Shown one piece after another: positions 1 through 12,134 of a stretch of 64,000 nt of DNA. Made by a program: the position numbers and the translations under genes. The DNA is from Ceraceosorus guamensis (taxonomy: Eukaryota > Basidiomycota > Exobasidiomycetes > Ceraceosorales > Ceraceosoraceae), in contig NW_020290002.1 of NCBI RefSeq assembly GCF_003144195.1, positions 124,001 through 188,000 on the forward strand, given 5' to 3'. The first letter of the stretch is position 1. Each line of letters begins with the position of its first letter. The notes beneath the pieces were generated by a model, which did not search any database, was not told the origin of the DNA, and saw only the letters and a program-made list of their open reading frames with translations.

Positions 1-3
1 GAT

Positions 4-36
<33 letters not shown>

Positions 37-1721
37 GGGGGGACACAGCGCAGGAAGCAGCGGAGCATCGCGAGCGAGCTGCCAAGGCCGTAGAATGGGT
101 GTATGTACGCATGGTGGCGTGGCGCGCGCCTATTTGCTGCGAGTGCATCAGCTACACGGCTTAATTGGAGCAGCAGCATCATGCGCCACGCAGAAGGGAG
201 GCGAACAGCAGCATATATGCGCTCACTCAGCAGACTGACCCACATGCACTCACACTCAAAAAAATTCCTGCGCGTGAGTAGAGTGCCGCGAGGGCGAGCG
301 AGCGAGACAGGTGCTGCAGAGTAATCAGATCCAGATAATCAGCACGCATGTATGCATGCATCCATCAGGCAGGCAGGCCGCGGAGTCGGCGGCGTATGCG
401 CCGAGGAAAGCTTTAGGCGGTTCCGCTTCTTTGGGCGAATCAAGTGCGCAGCCAGCTGCAGAAGTCGCGCGATCTTGATGAAAAGAGTCCGGTCCGGCTC
501 GACGGCTCGGCTTGCTTTGCCTACTTAACTGCCACACTCTGATGACTGTTGCGGGTAGGTATACGCGGTGCGTGCTGCTGACCGCACGACTTCAACTCCA
601 AGACTTTTGTTTTTGCTGCTGCCATGCATCACAAGCCCGCAACGCGAGTGTCGGACGCCGCGTTTCTGCATGCATGGCTCATCGTTATGGCTCCTAGCGG
701 CTCGATCCGCTGGAGAGATCTGATCAGCCGAGAGGCGTCCGCTCCTCTCACGAGTCGAGCCTTTCGCATGAGCTCGATGAACGAAAAACATCGATCGCAA
801 CGTTCCGACTACTGTGTCAGATTCCATGGGCATGATGGGTGCGCACAGAAAGTAACATTCGTGACCGTTGACCGTGCCTCTGATCAGAGTAAAGGTAAAA
901 AATTGCTACGGCAAGCGTACCGGACCGTCGTCTTTCGGCACCGCCGCAAGGCCCAGCTCAACGACAATGGCGAATGCAGGGTGCGAGGCAGCCACACTCA
1001 GATCCCGTGTTTGATTTTCGACGTGTGCATGTTTGTGTGGAAAAAGCCACAGTGGCGTTCACTCGGGCCGAGCACGCTTCGCGATTCTGCTCTCTGAATG
1101 GCCATGCCCCCGCGGGTGAAAGCGGGAATGGTCCCCGATCGCGCAACTTTCAAAAGAGGGAGATCAAAATGAGACCCTTGCTACCTTGGAGCACATCGGC
1201 TTGTGACACCGTGCCGTCGCCAAAGGTATTTGCCGATATATAGGCCCTCACAACGACGCGCGCTTGAAAGCTCCGACACGACAGCGAGTCTTTGTCAATG
1301 TATCAGATTGGCTGCTCCATGGGCATATGCTTGTCCCGTCTGATCATAAAGAGCAAGCCACACGGTCACCTTGGCAAGCCGGGAAAAGGTGCACGCTGCT
1401 GACATGCCAGACATACGTTCAACGAGATGCTGTCACTCGGATCAAGTGCAACAACAATCTGACCTGACACTCACGCTTTGCATGATTCGGAGCCGAAGTC
1501 TGTCTTCACGCGCGCCAGGGACCTTGCAACCAGATGGAGATCAATTGACGAAGCACTCGCCGCACATGCAGGTAAGATGCCCCTTTATGTACCGCGCGCT
1601 CGTGAACTCAAGAAGTAAGTACAAGAAGAAATGGAGGGCAGACATTGGCCTGGATATCCGCACTGCGCGAATCACGCCGTCAAAAGGGCTCAAGTGTAAA
1701 CAGGGTGCTAGCAGCTTTCCA
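1..1721. other. Left-edge non-coding interval with GTGC microsatellite
   Basis: No convincing gene is seen. Positions about 8-36 are a GTGC tandem microsatellite, and around 345-375 there are short GCAT/CAGG runs. Several open frames of 60-230 codons exist on both strands, but they overlap one another, have low-complexity or arginine/serine-rich translations and show no domain. The right end is the 3' flank of the RhoGAP gene. Confidence 0.6.
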
Positions 1722-4700
1722 TCACGAAAGTGCGTGTCCCGCGGAGGCAGCAGACGACGAAATGGCAGAAGCTGGGCCATCCGAGCTGACTCGCCCCGAG
1801 GGCAAAGCGCTTTGAGGCGTGAGAAGGGATTCGTCGTTCGTCGTGCCAGATTGTCCGCTGTAAGAGGCGCCTTCCGGGTGATCTCTTCTGCGCCCGAGCA
1901 GCGGTTGACCGTCAGCTCCGCGGGGAGGTGGGGCTGGCACCTCGTCCGGAACAGATATCGAATCAGCTTCTCTGCTCCAACCCCTAGGCGTCCTCGCCTT
2001 TTCCACTTCGCCGGGGGTGACATCAAGATTCACGTTCATAGGAGAGGCATTTGCGACATGCTCTTCTGATCCGTCTGCGCCATGCGCTTCGGCGGACGCG
2101 TCTGACACGGTCCATTCCTCGCCACCAGCGCCTGGTGTTGTAGCGGCGCGAGGATGAAGGCTAGTGTTCAGAGGCGCCAGCGCAGCATGGCTTGGATGTG
2201 GTTGCAGTTCAGCCTGAGCTTCGCCACGAGCAGCAGCAGGCTTCATCGGCAAGGAAGCGGACCGGTCGTGCTCGCTCAAGCCAGAAGCAGAGAGAAGATC
2301 AGAAGGCCTAGGTGGCAGCGGCGGCCGGTCAAAGCCAAGTGAGCCTGGTTCGGCGCTGGAAGCTGCATCGTTGATGGGAGGTGACAGCGGTACGGCAGTC
2401 TGTTGATGCGACGGCAGTGTAGGGGAAAGAGCGTTGGGTGTGATAGCGTTGCTGCGCTTCAGCCCAGCAGAACTGCCCAGAACGAGAGGCGCATCTGCCG
2501 AGCTCGATACGGGCTCCACCTCGGTTGCCAGGGGATTGTTCTCTGGCACATCGAGTGGCAGTCCGGTGGTGATGGGGACGTGCGGCAACAGTGGAGCTCC
2601 AGCAGTGGTCAAATCGAAGATCTCTTTGGACCAAATAATCATGTCTTCCATCACGCGATCTTCCTCCATGGCGGCCGCTAAAGAAGTGGTCTCATGATCG
2701 GCTTCGGACAATAAGACAGGTCCAAAGACGACGGAGAGGTTGGACGCATTCTGTCAAATTCGCAGTGCCTGGGAGGTGAGAAGGCGGGGAGGCGGGGCGC
2801 ATCGAGCAATCAAAGCGCACAAGCCGCTCACCATCTTGTTGACATCCGAGCGGTCAGCGACCTTGGCGAGATGCAGTGTGATAGCCTTCAAGACAGCTTG
2901 GTTGATAGGGGGCCTGAAAGACGCAGGGGTGTGGTCAGGCATTGGGCGACCGGCGGCGCGACGATATGGAGAAGACTCACAATCGTCTGATGCGACCTTT
3001 CAGAGACGCAAAGCCATTACCGACAGCTTGCTGCCTCTCGTGAGTACTGGGCAGCGGAGATGTGGCACAGAGTGAGCCACCGCAGCCTGCTGATCTTGTC
3101 GGCATGCTTTGGCTAAGCCAACTTACTGCCGGACACGTTCTTCCCAAGGCATGGGCATAACAGGCTCAGGTAGCTGTCTGAGATACAGCTTCAAAAGCCC
3201 CGCCACTGCGCTTGGTTCAGTGTCTGGCCCGAATTGAAACCTTTCTTCATCCTTCTCGACGGCATGGGCCAAATTCTGCACAGTTGTATGCTTGGCGCTC
3301 GTTCGGTAGATGCCTGGCTGCTCAAGTGCGTGCGCCTCTACAAAATCGATGCACTTGGTGACGACTAGCGGAGGCTCCACACGCGCTGGGCCAAGAACCG
3401 GTGCCGAATGTTGTGCTCGAGAAAAAGCGTAGTCAATCAACGAAGTACCGAATCTGTGCAAACGCGGGCTTGCCTGTAAATTACCAGCTCTAGCTCCAGA
3501 TCTTTCTGACGGCGCGAGACTCACATGAGATCCTTGCATTCGCCGTGGAAGCTGCGGTGGTTGTGAGCGAAAGTACGATCAGTATATGACATACCGGTCT
3601 AGATGCATTGCCGCAATTGGGGCTCCTCACTAGTTGTGATACGCTATGGGCCCTTCATCAAGTAAGTCCAGGCCAGGCAAGCGCTGCTCGAACCTCGTGA
3701 TTTCCTGGTCCAAATGGTCATTGGCATGTGCCACAATATCCTCTGCCAAATGATGCAGGTTGACGGCTGTGGAGTGTAGCGTCAGTCCAGCCCTTTCGCT
3801 CTGGAGCCAGACAATTTGCGAAGTGTTGTAAAGCTCTTTTCTGCACTCTATGGCAGACCTTGTGGCTGCTGCCACCGTTTTCTCGCGCCTCAAGCGAAGG
3901 GTCTCTAGATCGAAGATGGCTTTCCGGTATATCTTGTCGGCCCTGGGCGGCAAGTGTGCAACAAAGGTCAGGCTGCCGAAGGAAGCCTTCGAGCTTGCGT
4001 CTTCGCCGGCATGATAAACTCACTCTTCTGCTTCTCGCTTCGCCTTCACATTCTTCAGCGCCATGTTTTGAGCGCTCTTGATCGTACCAGAAGCTCCACC
4101 AAGGCCTTCAGCACCGCCTGCGGGACTTCCTATTTCTGGACTACCACCTACGCCCCTCTCCGCGCCTTCTCTCATCCTGCTGATAAACGCGCCAAACTTC
4201 TTTGGCGCTTCTTTGCGAGCTGCTTCCCAGCCTTCCTTCGTCCGAAGTGCGTCCAAGAAGTTTGGCTTGCCAGTATTGCTGGGCGGAGAGAATCCCACTC
4301 CGCCAGCGCCGGCGGCAGCCCGAATCGCCGCCTCTTCAGTACTGGATAGGTGTTCCTCTCGATCCGACACGGCCCCGCTGCCACTGCTAGGCAACCGCGC
4401 ATGACCTCTCGCTTTGTCCTTAGTAGACTTAGTTCGGCGTGGACTGCTTCTCATCGCGGCTCCGCTCCCATCGCTGGTAGGAGGGGAAGAGCCATACGCT
4501 AAGTCTTCGTATCCCTCGGAGCCGGGCTGGGTGGAGGATGCGGAGAAATCTCGAGACATGCCGGATGATGCCAACAACATCTTTTGGTCTTCTACCGCTT
4601 GCTGCTGCAGCCTAATCTGCTCCACCTTCGCAGAGCAGCATTCAAGGGTATCATTAGTGCCAGATCTTTGCACAAAGCGACGCTGCTATATCATGGCCCA

Positions 4701-5411
4701 CTCACCTCTTCACTCTTCTTCTCGTACGAGCGCTTCGCCCTGGGAAGCGTCACATTGCGCATCTCCTCATACCGGCCGCAGCTCGTCTTGAGATCCTCCT
4801 TCACTCTCTTCCTGATCCGCTCTTGAGAGTCGCGATAATGATGCAAAGGAACAATCACGCCTTGCTTGAGTGTTTCAATATGACTTAGACGCACGTCAAT
4901 CTCTACCAGGATTGCGGGAATGACATCATGAGCGCATGTACCATGACAGGAGTGGGAGCCGGACTTGCGCAGAGTCTGCAAGTTCTCACCTCTCAAGTCG
5001 TTCTCACGCAGCTCCCTCCACGCCCTGCGAGCACCGGGAAGGTCTGACGTCCCAGGCAAAGCGCCCGCTGTTACATTGATGCGGCTGAATCAAGCAAGAT
5101 GAAGAAGAAGGGCAGATGGGAGTCAGCAGGACTGAAGCATTCTGACGAAGAAGATGTTGTACTGCGTAGACTACTGACGATTCAATGCGGACATCATTCT
5201 CCCTCTGCTTCTCCACAAGAGATCTGAGGCCCCTCGTGTAATCCTCCTCCAGCTTGACTCTAGCTTCGTAGAGGCTCAAATAGCTCTCTGCTTCGGTGAT
5301 GCTCAACCTGAAAGCTTCGACCAGAGAGCTGCTGACGTCCGATGCGTTCAAGATGCGATCCGATGGCAGCAGATCGTGGGATCTGCGACCCACTACTAAG
5401 CGAGGGTCCAT
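1722..5411 (-). CDS. F-BAR and RhoGAP domain protein, Rgd1-like
   Basis: Rho-family GTPase-activating protein with a membrane-binding N-terminus, expected at the cell cortex in polarity and actin or wall signalling. About nine exons, roughly 1,000 residues by my model. Exons from 5411 down to about 4700 give the F-BAR/FCH region (alternating acidic and basic helices around residues 1-170). About 4640-4020 is a Ser/Pro-rich linker, about 3940-3630 returns to coiled coil. The RhoGAP domain begins in the 3539-3123 exon, with arginine-finger segment GIYRTS and LKLYLRQLPEPVMP, and continues through about 3058-2990 and 2920-2830 (ITLHLAKVADRSDVNKM) into the last exon, NASNLSVVFGPVLLS. A long disordered tail ends at 1722. 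The start at 5411 is the first ATG of an open exon. Yeast Rgd1, a Rho3/Rho4 GAP, has the same order of domains. Exon edges in the F-BAR part are approximate. Confidence 0.87.
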
Positions 5412-6979
5412 CTTGTGCGCTTACGGAACGCCTCCGCGGCGATCTGTGACCTCGTGGCGAGGATGCGGAGTGCAGACTCTTGGCGTCAAACCTTCCTTAC
5501 CCGGTGTGTGTTGTGATGGTGGTGAGCAGGTGTCCGGTCGGGATGGCGAGCGGACGTCTCCGAGAGATGGATGACTGTCGCAATGCGCCGGTCGCTTATG
5601 TCTAGATATTTGGTCAGCGACATGAATCGGTGCTAAAACATGCGATGGTTGTGCAAAGACAGGATCGGCAATCGCGACTTTTGGGTCGTGACTTGCGAGT
5701 GATTTGAGTCATGACTCGTCGGAGCCTTGTCCCCTGCCCTGCTGCCCAAGATGCCTCCGCTCTCGCCTCTCGACACTCTTGACTCAGACTTGTCCCGCGA
5801 TCAGCAGCCACACCTTTACGGTCTCGGCGGGCTACCCGCCGCCGTGCTTTACAGGACGCGCGTTCGCGGCTGCGGGACGAGCGACTCTCACTACACATAT
5901 ACCTACATGGTTCCTGCCGAGTATACCGGTACTCACTCACTGTGCGCTCGACCCAGATACATTTCATACGCGGTACCGGTATACACGCTGTACGTGCAGT
6001 CAGCAGCATGCGCGCACGGACATGCGGCAACACCTCACTCTTGGCTCTGGCGCGCTGGTGGACTTGACCGATACGGGGCGGATATGCACAGCCAGGTCTA
6101 CCACACAAGTCACAGTCGTGAGTACCATTCATCATTCACATTGCGTCATAGGCTGGTTCAACGACCGCCACACCCCTCAGCATCAAGAGTCAGCCCCCAA
6201 CTCATCGCTGACCGGCAGATGTACAGGTGAAGAGGTCAACGACCATGACTCGCGCTGACACCCTGTGGCCGTCGCTCACCGAAAATGCACCACGAGCCCG
6301 CCGCGCGGCTCGCTGCACTCTGCCGACTCACGATTCACGATTGCGACACCTGAATTCACAATTCACGATTGTGCACAACGTGCCAACCGACTCACGGAGC
6401 TGTTCAAAGGCGGTGTCGCGTGTGGACTCTCCTGCCCACTTCGCTGCTATCCTGCGACACCCAGAGCGAGGCAGACGGAAAACCCTATGCATCATTGCCG
6501 TCTGACCCGAAGGTGTCCCTCGACCGACCATCCCATAGCCTCCCTGCATCCGGGGCGACTGATGTCCTCTAAAGCAATGGAAGACGGACCAGCGGGTAAT
6601 TATCCCAAGATAATTGAGCGCGCCGGCCCGAGGAGGGTGTCCACCTCTTGCCGACATCGCTTTGCACCGCGTTCAGGTCTCTCTGCGCTCGATGGAAATC
6701 AACGACAGCCTCGTTGCTCCATTCATCTGGAGGATATCGGAGTGCAAAGACTCCGTAACGAGCCAATGCGCGCCAACGCTTCCCCGTGCGACACCAGAAA
6801 GCTGAGTCGACAATCGGATCTCTCGGTGCGCCTCTACCGTATAGGTACCAATCATGCACACCACCTCACTCTGACTAGTTCTCTCCCATCCTGATCTAAA
6901 GCGGTTCTTGTAGAAGCGAAGAGACGCGTTCTCAAACATCCGAGATCATATACATACAAGCAACGACTTTTAGCACTCA
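5412..6979. other. Intergenic interval, no gene recognised
   Basis: Promoter side of the RhoGAP gene, then spacer. It holds repeated short motifs of the type TGACTC, ACTCACGA and TCACGATT (about 5705, 6245, 6325-6372). Overlapping frames of 90-210 codons on both strands look like chance; none shows a domain or a splice-consistent model. Confidence 0.5.
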
Positions 6980-7081
6980 GGATCTTTGGTGTAGTGGTAT
7001 CATGTTCGCTTAGGGTCCAAGACTCTCTTTGCGAGACACAGCTGTGTGCGTGCGACCTGGGTTCGATTCCCGGAAGATCCC
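6980..7081 (+). tRNA. tRNA-Pro (anticodon AGG) with intron
   Basis: Acceptor halves GGATCTT (6980-6986) and AAGATCC (7074-7080) pair perfectly, followed by discriminator C. The D arm has the A-box-like TGGTGTAGTGGTATCAT. The anticodon loop TTAGGG follows stem strand TTCGC (7005-7009), giving anticodon AGG at 7012-7014. The T arm is CTGGG-TTCGATT-CCCGG (7057-7073), a good B box. An insertion of about 31 nt after position 37 (about 7016-7046) is read as the canonical tRNA intron. With that placement the 3' anticodon strand GCGTG leaves one T-T mismatch, so the exact intron ends are uncertain. A TTTT run at 7083 would serve as the Pol III terminator. Confidence 0.82.
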
Positions 7082-8338
7082 CTTTTGCTGGGCGGAGCGG
7101 CTGCAGGCGGACGCGCCCAGACTCGAAATGAATAGCCGCATCAGAGTTCGGCGGTCGTGGTCCATGCAGGCGCGTACAGGGTGGCGGCACTCACACTGAT
7201 GAAATACGTCACGGAGGCTTCGCGCAGAACTCCCATCCGCACGTCTGCACACGCGTGTTTCCTGCCCACCTATGGACACACTTGAATTTTCGATCAGCCC
7301 TACCTCTCTCACCGCTTTACAACCTAGCTTCCCTGACACATCTGTCGGCCTCGCGCAGGCTGGGGCAACGATCTGCAATTCACACGACAGCCACAGCTCT
7401 CGAATTGACTCAATAAAGAACGAGTCGGACCCACGCACAACCGTGCGCGGCGCGTGCCTCACTGCTACGTGCGGCAGGACAATCGCCGGCGACGATGACA
7501 ACACCCTTGCCTACGTGAGTTAACCAATTACGTCTACGTAATTTGGGAGCCGCCCCGGCGGCTCCGCTCACGAATGCGGCCTGGCGACACATGTGGAATT
7601 GGTCGTGCCCAATACCTGCTTAGTTGAACGTGCTAGCGATACCCTCGCTATGCCTTTTCAAAAGTGCGGATCGCACTTCAGGGACTTTGGCATGCTCACC
7701 ACGGGTTTTGTGCGGTCATGCAAGTCGGATAGAGGCAATATGTCCTTTTCCAAATATACATGTGGCGCCAACATGCTGACTCTCCACTGGTCCCCTTTCG
7801 TTGGCACCGGTGGATAGTAGGGCTGAGTCGGCAAATGACTCTGCCTGCTGCGACTGGCCGGGATGCTGCTACGCTTGGCAGGAGAGAAGGGCCTGGATAG
7901 CAGGAATGGGCGTGTCGGCACACGACTCTGCCTGCTGCGAGTGACCTTGGGGGTACGACGCTCCGCGAGAGAGGGCCTGAGTATATGAGCACTGGCCCCA
8001 CCTCGAACCATCCTGCGAACGAGAATCCCGCCTGCGGCCCGTACTGTACGTTGCCGGCTTGGGGCGTCTCCCATCCCGCCGTCTACAAACGCTTCGACAT
8101 GCCTTGTCGCGCATCATATCCTCACGCCTCGCCGTAACCGTCATGATCTTGCTAGCCGCCCACGCCCTTTACGCCACCGAATGTCGCTCGATCATTGTAG
8201 ACACGACTCGACTTCCTGTTCAACCACATCACTTTGTTCTGCGGAAGTAACACTACGCTTCTCGCATTCTTTGCACCTCGCGGCGGGCCAACACGTTCAG
8301 TTTGAACGCCTCTCTACCCTGCACATCACAGCGCGAAG
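7082..8338. other. Intergenic interval upstream of the orphan cluster
   Basis: No gene is supported. A direct repeat sits here: a segment beginning TCGGCAAATGACTCTGCC (about 7828) recurs about 85 bp later as TCGGCACACGACTCTGCC (about 7914), each followed by TGCTGCGA and a GGCC/GACC end. The copy pair lies about 400 bp before the first Zn2Cys6-like gene and may be part of its promoter; that link is only positional. Confidence 0.45.
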
Positions 8339-9013
8339 ATGTCCTCCGACGACCCCCTTATTTTCAGAATCGACCACGTGAACACCGCGGCCTGGGTGGG
8401 AAATCACCGGTTCACGTCTGCCGCTGAGCACAGTGTCGGCGTCTACCTCCGAGTCGCCGGGGACCGCCAGGCGATCACCATCCTTGAGCACGACCGGCTT
8501 GGCCACACGAGTGACTTACCAGAAGATTGGCCGACCAGCTCGCCATACTGGCTATGGGGCTACCCAGTACACGAATGCTACGGCTGTACGAACACCGATT
8601 ATGCTTGCTTCATCAGCCCGGGGGCGGTATCCTGCAGCCGGTGCTTGAAAACGCATCAAGCATGCAACGCCAACAACTTCGCCATATGGCACTGGGACGG
8701 TGGCGTTGTACAGGCAGCGTGGGACGCGTTGGTAGGATACGTGGCACTGTACAACGCTCGGGTGGCCAGGATGGCATGGCCGCCCCCAACCTGTGGGTAC
8801 GCATTGCTGAACTCTATGGAAGGGATTCGTCGCCCACCGACAATCACCCACCAGACCTTCGCTGAGATACTTCGACAGGTGAAACCTCGCCTTTCGAGCA
8901 CGGAGCGCATGCTTCAGACTGGCATTCCAAGTCTCTCACTGAGCAGCGCTACCGACGAACAGGCTTCGAATCCCAGAGGCGGTCAACGCATTACATGGGA
9001 CGACCAGGCATGA
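8339..9013 (+). CDS. Orphan Zn2Cys6-like protein, paralog A
   Basis: Not a family I recognise. Single open exon of 224 residues. A six-cysteine cluster at C80, C83, C90, C99, C102 and C109 has spacing CX2CX6CX8CX2CX6C, which fits the general spacing of fungal Zn2Cys6 domains, and is followed at once by NANN. The basic residues normal between the second and third cysteines of GAL4-type DNA binders are missing (TNTDYA here). About 20 residues on comes the second shared motif, ALVGYVALYNAR then WP. No signal peptide or membrane segment is visible. It is the first of four + strand paralogs (8.3-14.4 kb) and has the most divergent N-terminus. DNA binding, zinc-mediated folding or an effector-like role are all possible; none is shown. 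Confidence 0.72.
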   Translation: MSSDDPLIFRIDHVNTAAWVGNHRFTSAAEHSVGVYLRVAGDRQAITILEHDRLGHTSDLPEDWPTSSPYWLWGYPVHECYGCTNTDYACFISPGAVSCSRCLKTHQACNANNFAIWHWDGGVVQAAWDALVGYVALYNARVARMAWPPPTCGYALLNSMEGIRRPPTITHQTFAEILRQVKPRLSSTERMLQTGIPSLSLSSATDEQASNPRGGQRITWDDQA

Positions 9014-9678
9014 CTCGCAAATTTGGGGCTGTCACTTGACGGCTGGCGGCTGCTCGAACAAGTTTGTTTCTCTTTTCTCGCTTTTCAATGAGGACTGCCT
9101 GCCCCTTGCTCTTCCGTATGAAGTCCACTTTTTCTGAAATTGAGGAGGACACATGCAGTACTCAAAGTATCCTCGATATGAATCATCTGTTTTCCTTACT
9201 CCACGACGGTGTTTTCTCTCGTCGAATGTCACGATGGTCAGCACCGCTGCCGCGTGGCCTGCGTGCACGAAGCGATGACCCTATTTCTCCCATGCGACAC
9301 CTCATGTCAATTAATCCTGACGAACCGTCCCTATGAAGCGACGCAAGACACCCTGTACCAGCCTCTACACCTCTCCCTCCCGCCAAATGAGGGCCACTGC
9401 ATTTGTTACCCACGTCGGCCCGTGAATCATGCTGGTCGGCCCATCACGAAATTATGCCCCTGCTCGCGCGACCAAATTACGCTACATGTAATTAGGATAG
9501 TCGTCCGGACACGACGGCAAACGATAAATAGGAGATGCGTTCCTTTCGTTTGGACGACACGCGCACATCAAGTATCCTCGCTTCATGATACATGTATCGA
9601 AGCCCCTCGACCTAATAAGTCGGCTCCTTTCCCTGTGCTGGTCAACCTCAACACCGATCATCATACTCCCAATCCAAC
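9014..9678. other. Spacer between paralogs A and B
   Basis: AT-richer than the flanking genes, with stretches such as TGAAATTGAGGAGGACA and ATTACGCTACATGTAATTAGG. Presumably the promoter of paralog B. No RNA gene or ORF with recognisable content. Confidence 0.4.
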
Positions 9679-10359
9679 ATGCCGCCACCTGCGTCTTCAA
9701 TTGTCAAACACGAAGAGGTCGTGCTTGCCTTGGCCAACATCGTTCTCCCCGATGCGCGACAGTGGTTAAGTGTTCAGTCTTTCCGCGATGGTCGGAGCGG
9801 TGACGCGGTCGCCTTCGTCCTCGACAAGAGTGCACAGAACGCTGCTGCTCCTTTGAACCGCGCGATTACCCCTCGGCGATACCCGAAAGCAAGCCAGCAA
9901 CACTACCCGGGCTCCGCCTTCTTGAGGTGCTGGCACTGCAGACTCTCTGGGGATAGCTGCGTCGTACCCAGGGATAGCACTCGCTGCGACTACTGTCTCG
10001 ATAGAGACCTCTGCTGCAACGCGAACCATCAGGTCCAATATTTTACCCATCCTACTCGCCGCACTGCAATTCTACATGCCCTGGTACAGTTCTCATACGA
10101 CTGGGATGCTCGTAATCGCGGGGTATGGCCACCGATGGTCCACGACCCTCGCGTACCGACCCGTCTTTTTGATCACGCGCGTGCGCCCTTCCTCAACGTC
10201 CCCGAACTCGAACGAGAAGTCCTCCAGAACAGCCTCACCACGCTCTGGCACTACACGCCTCCACTGCCAGAACGAGCTTCCAGCGCTGCACCACGGGCCC
10301 CCAGGAGCCCATTGGAAATCCGCCGCCGACTTGCGACTAGTCTACAACCAGGCCCATAG
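9679..10359 (+). CDS. Orphan Zn2Cys6-like protein, paralog B
   Basis: 226-residue single exon starting caacATGCC, the same start context as paralog D. Cysteines 84, 87, 94, 103, 106 and 113 keep the exact CX2CX6CX8CX2CX6C spacing, followed by NANH. The preceding segment GSAFLRCWHC closely matches GSAVLRCWQC of paralog D. The downstream shared motif reads HALVQFSYDWDAR then WPP. The C-terminus is proline/arginine rich with no recognised domain. The four paralogs differ over much of their length but hold cysteine spacing and the ALV/AR/WP motif, which argues for purifying selection on a folded core of about 80 residues. Function unknown. Confidence 0.74.
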   Translation: MPPPASSIVKHEEVVLALANIVLPDARQWLSVQSFRDGRSGDAVAFVLDKSAQNAAAPLNRAITPRRYPKASQQHYPGSAFLRCWHCRLSGDSCVVPRDSTRCDYCLDRDLCCNANHQVQYFTHPTRRTAILHALVQFSYDWDARNRGVWPPMVHDPRVPTRLFDHARAPFLNVPELEREVLQNSLTTLWHYTPPLPERASSAAPRAPRSPLEIRRRLATSLQPGP

Positions 10360-10829
10360 GGAGAGAACAAGGAAAGTACATGCGCTCGAAGCTCACATGG
10401 CCGTCGGGTCCGTCGTGTATCGTTGTCTTGGTCTGATGCCCTGCCCTCTCCTGCTCAGACTCCCGGCAAAAGAGTACGTGCGAGTCACGCTTCTCGATGC
10501 TTCTGCTCCTCGTTGTAAAGGGCAGGTCCCGATGCGGTTGGGAGACACTCTGGGGATACTCGCATGGGGATGGTCGCAGCTATCACTCACATCACCGAAA
10601 GCCTGCATATGGGGTTCCCTTTGACGAATTTATCCTTTTGGATGCCGGCCTACAGCGCGGCCAATGTGTGTGATCCTTTCGTAAGCTTCGGGAAGGGGCC
10701 AGTATCAAACTTGCGTGACGGTCTGTGTACGGCGTCATGGTTTGGGGAACTGAATTTATTCAAAAGTTAGCTTTCGAGTACAAAAAGTGAACGCGGCGAC
10801 ATTCGTAGCTTCGACTGCGACCGTCACCG
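10360..10829. other. Spacer between paralog B and a convergent orphan gene
   Basis: The + strand gene before and the - strand gene after converge here, so this should hold two 3' ends. A + frame continues open to 10624 in another phase, without recognisable content. Confidence 0.4.
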
Positions 10830-11390
10830 CTACTGGTACAGGTCGCGATAATAACGATGGATGACTTGGTATACTGGCCAACAATCACCCATATTCTGAG
10901 AATGACACACCCACCAAGTATTGAGTAGGCATCGAAGGTGCTCGTGGCTGCTAATCCAATGGTCGGCCCTCCACTCCGGGTTGGAATCCTGGCTGATGGC
11001 CGAATACAACCTCCCAAGTCTTTGGACCCAGATGGCATGATCATCATCGCCAGCCCATAGCATGAATGCGTCCGAAACATTCTCCAAAGCGTGTTGAGGG
11101 AAAAATGGCAGCTGACCGTTCTCGTCCCAGTCTTCAAGGTACTGCTCCACGCGAACTTTGACGGTTCGAGCGTGCTCTGACGCATTGCTGTTCCTCAGGA
11201 GTGCTGCCGCCTTGCCCAGTACATCCGGCAAAGGAAAGGATTCTAGCATCGAGCATATCTGGAACGCTCGTCGCACGCACGCTTGCTGGGCCTCTCTTCC
11301 CTCGGGGATGGGATCGAAGTTTCTCTCCCGAAGAAGATATACCCTGGCACCGCTCGCGAGAGTTATCAACATTCCTGTCATAATCGTCAT
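10830..11390 (-). CDS. Orphan alpha-helical protein, antisense to the cluster
   Basis: 186-residue open frame from an ATG at 11390. The translation is rich in Trp, Leu and acidic residues and reads as a natural helical protein (for example YLEDWDENGQLPFF and LLNTWWVCHSQN). No family is recognised and no signal peptide or membrane helix is seen. A second frame upstream on the same strand (to 11583) could be an earlier exon, but I found no clean splice pair to join them. Its length, orientation and a loosely similar ending (VIHRYYRDLYQ against EILRCYEENYA) suggest distant kinship with the - strand gene at 14889; that kinship is weak. It sits between paralogs B and C. Confidence 0.5.
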   Translation of the reverse strand: MTIMTGMLITLASGARVYLLRERNFDPIPEGREAQQACVRRAFQICSMLESFPLPDVLGKAAALLRNSNASEHARTVKVRVEQYLEDWDENGQLPFFPQHALENVSDAFMLWAGDDDHAIWVQRLGRLYSAISQDSNPEWRADHWISSHEHLRCLLNTWWVCHSQNMGDCWPVYQVIHRYYRDLYQ

Positions 11391-12134
11391 CCTCGGTCGT
11401 CAGCCTTGCTCCGCGTTCTCGGCTCATTCGCTCAACGAACTCACTTTTGATGTTTGTGCCAGCAGCCTCCAACTGGGAGAGAGTGTCTTGCGTGCTGCGA
11501 TATGACGACTGTCCCCGATTAACGTCCCTGTCAACGATGGTATTGTCAATGCCTACACCACACTCTCTATTCACGCATAACACACTCTGTAACGCACTGT
11601 TTTCTCTAGCTCATCCGTGATGATAGGGTGGTTGACGTGACGGTGGCCCTCGAATCAATGCACCCATCAGCCTGGGGAACACTGAGATCTAACACCGTGC
11701 ACGCTCATCTTCCCTGGGCGACCTTTGATCCACAGTGAGACTAGGTGTGGCATCGGGCGCCCTACACGAGCAAGACATCGCACACGGAACCTGACAGTCG
11801 AGTGCTAATCTATCTGATCCAATTTGAACGCCTTCCGTCACGTACTCTGTCAGCACCGTCAACCTGACACGCGCCTGGTTCACGACCGCCGCCGATCTCT
11901 GGCGCAGCCACTCGTCTCGCCAACCCGAGGGACATGATGGGAAATGTTCGATCGCTCACCGGACCTGAAAGAACCTGAGCCACCTCTATCGGAAAAAAAG
12001 GGATCACTGCACACGTCGAACCTTCATGAACAATTGACATCCTTCTACCAGGGGGCCCGTATGACGCTGACCTCTACTGAGCACTTGTTGATACATCAAG
12101 CCGTCTACCTCAACCGTCGTCAGAAAATCCAACG
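11391..12134. other. Spacer upstream of paralog C
   Basis: Divergent promoter interval between the - strand orphan gene and paralog C. Open - strand frames at about 11391-11583 and 11810-12040 might be 5' exons of the orphan gene, but no model could be supported. Confidence 0.4.

Noticed and set aside
624-1097. 157-codon + strand frame near the left edge
   Set aside because: No motif, no homology by eye, and overlapped by equal-sized frames on both strands.
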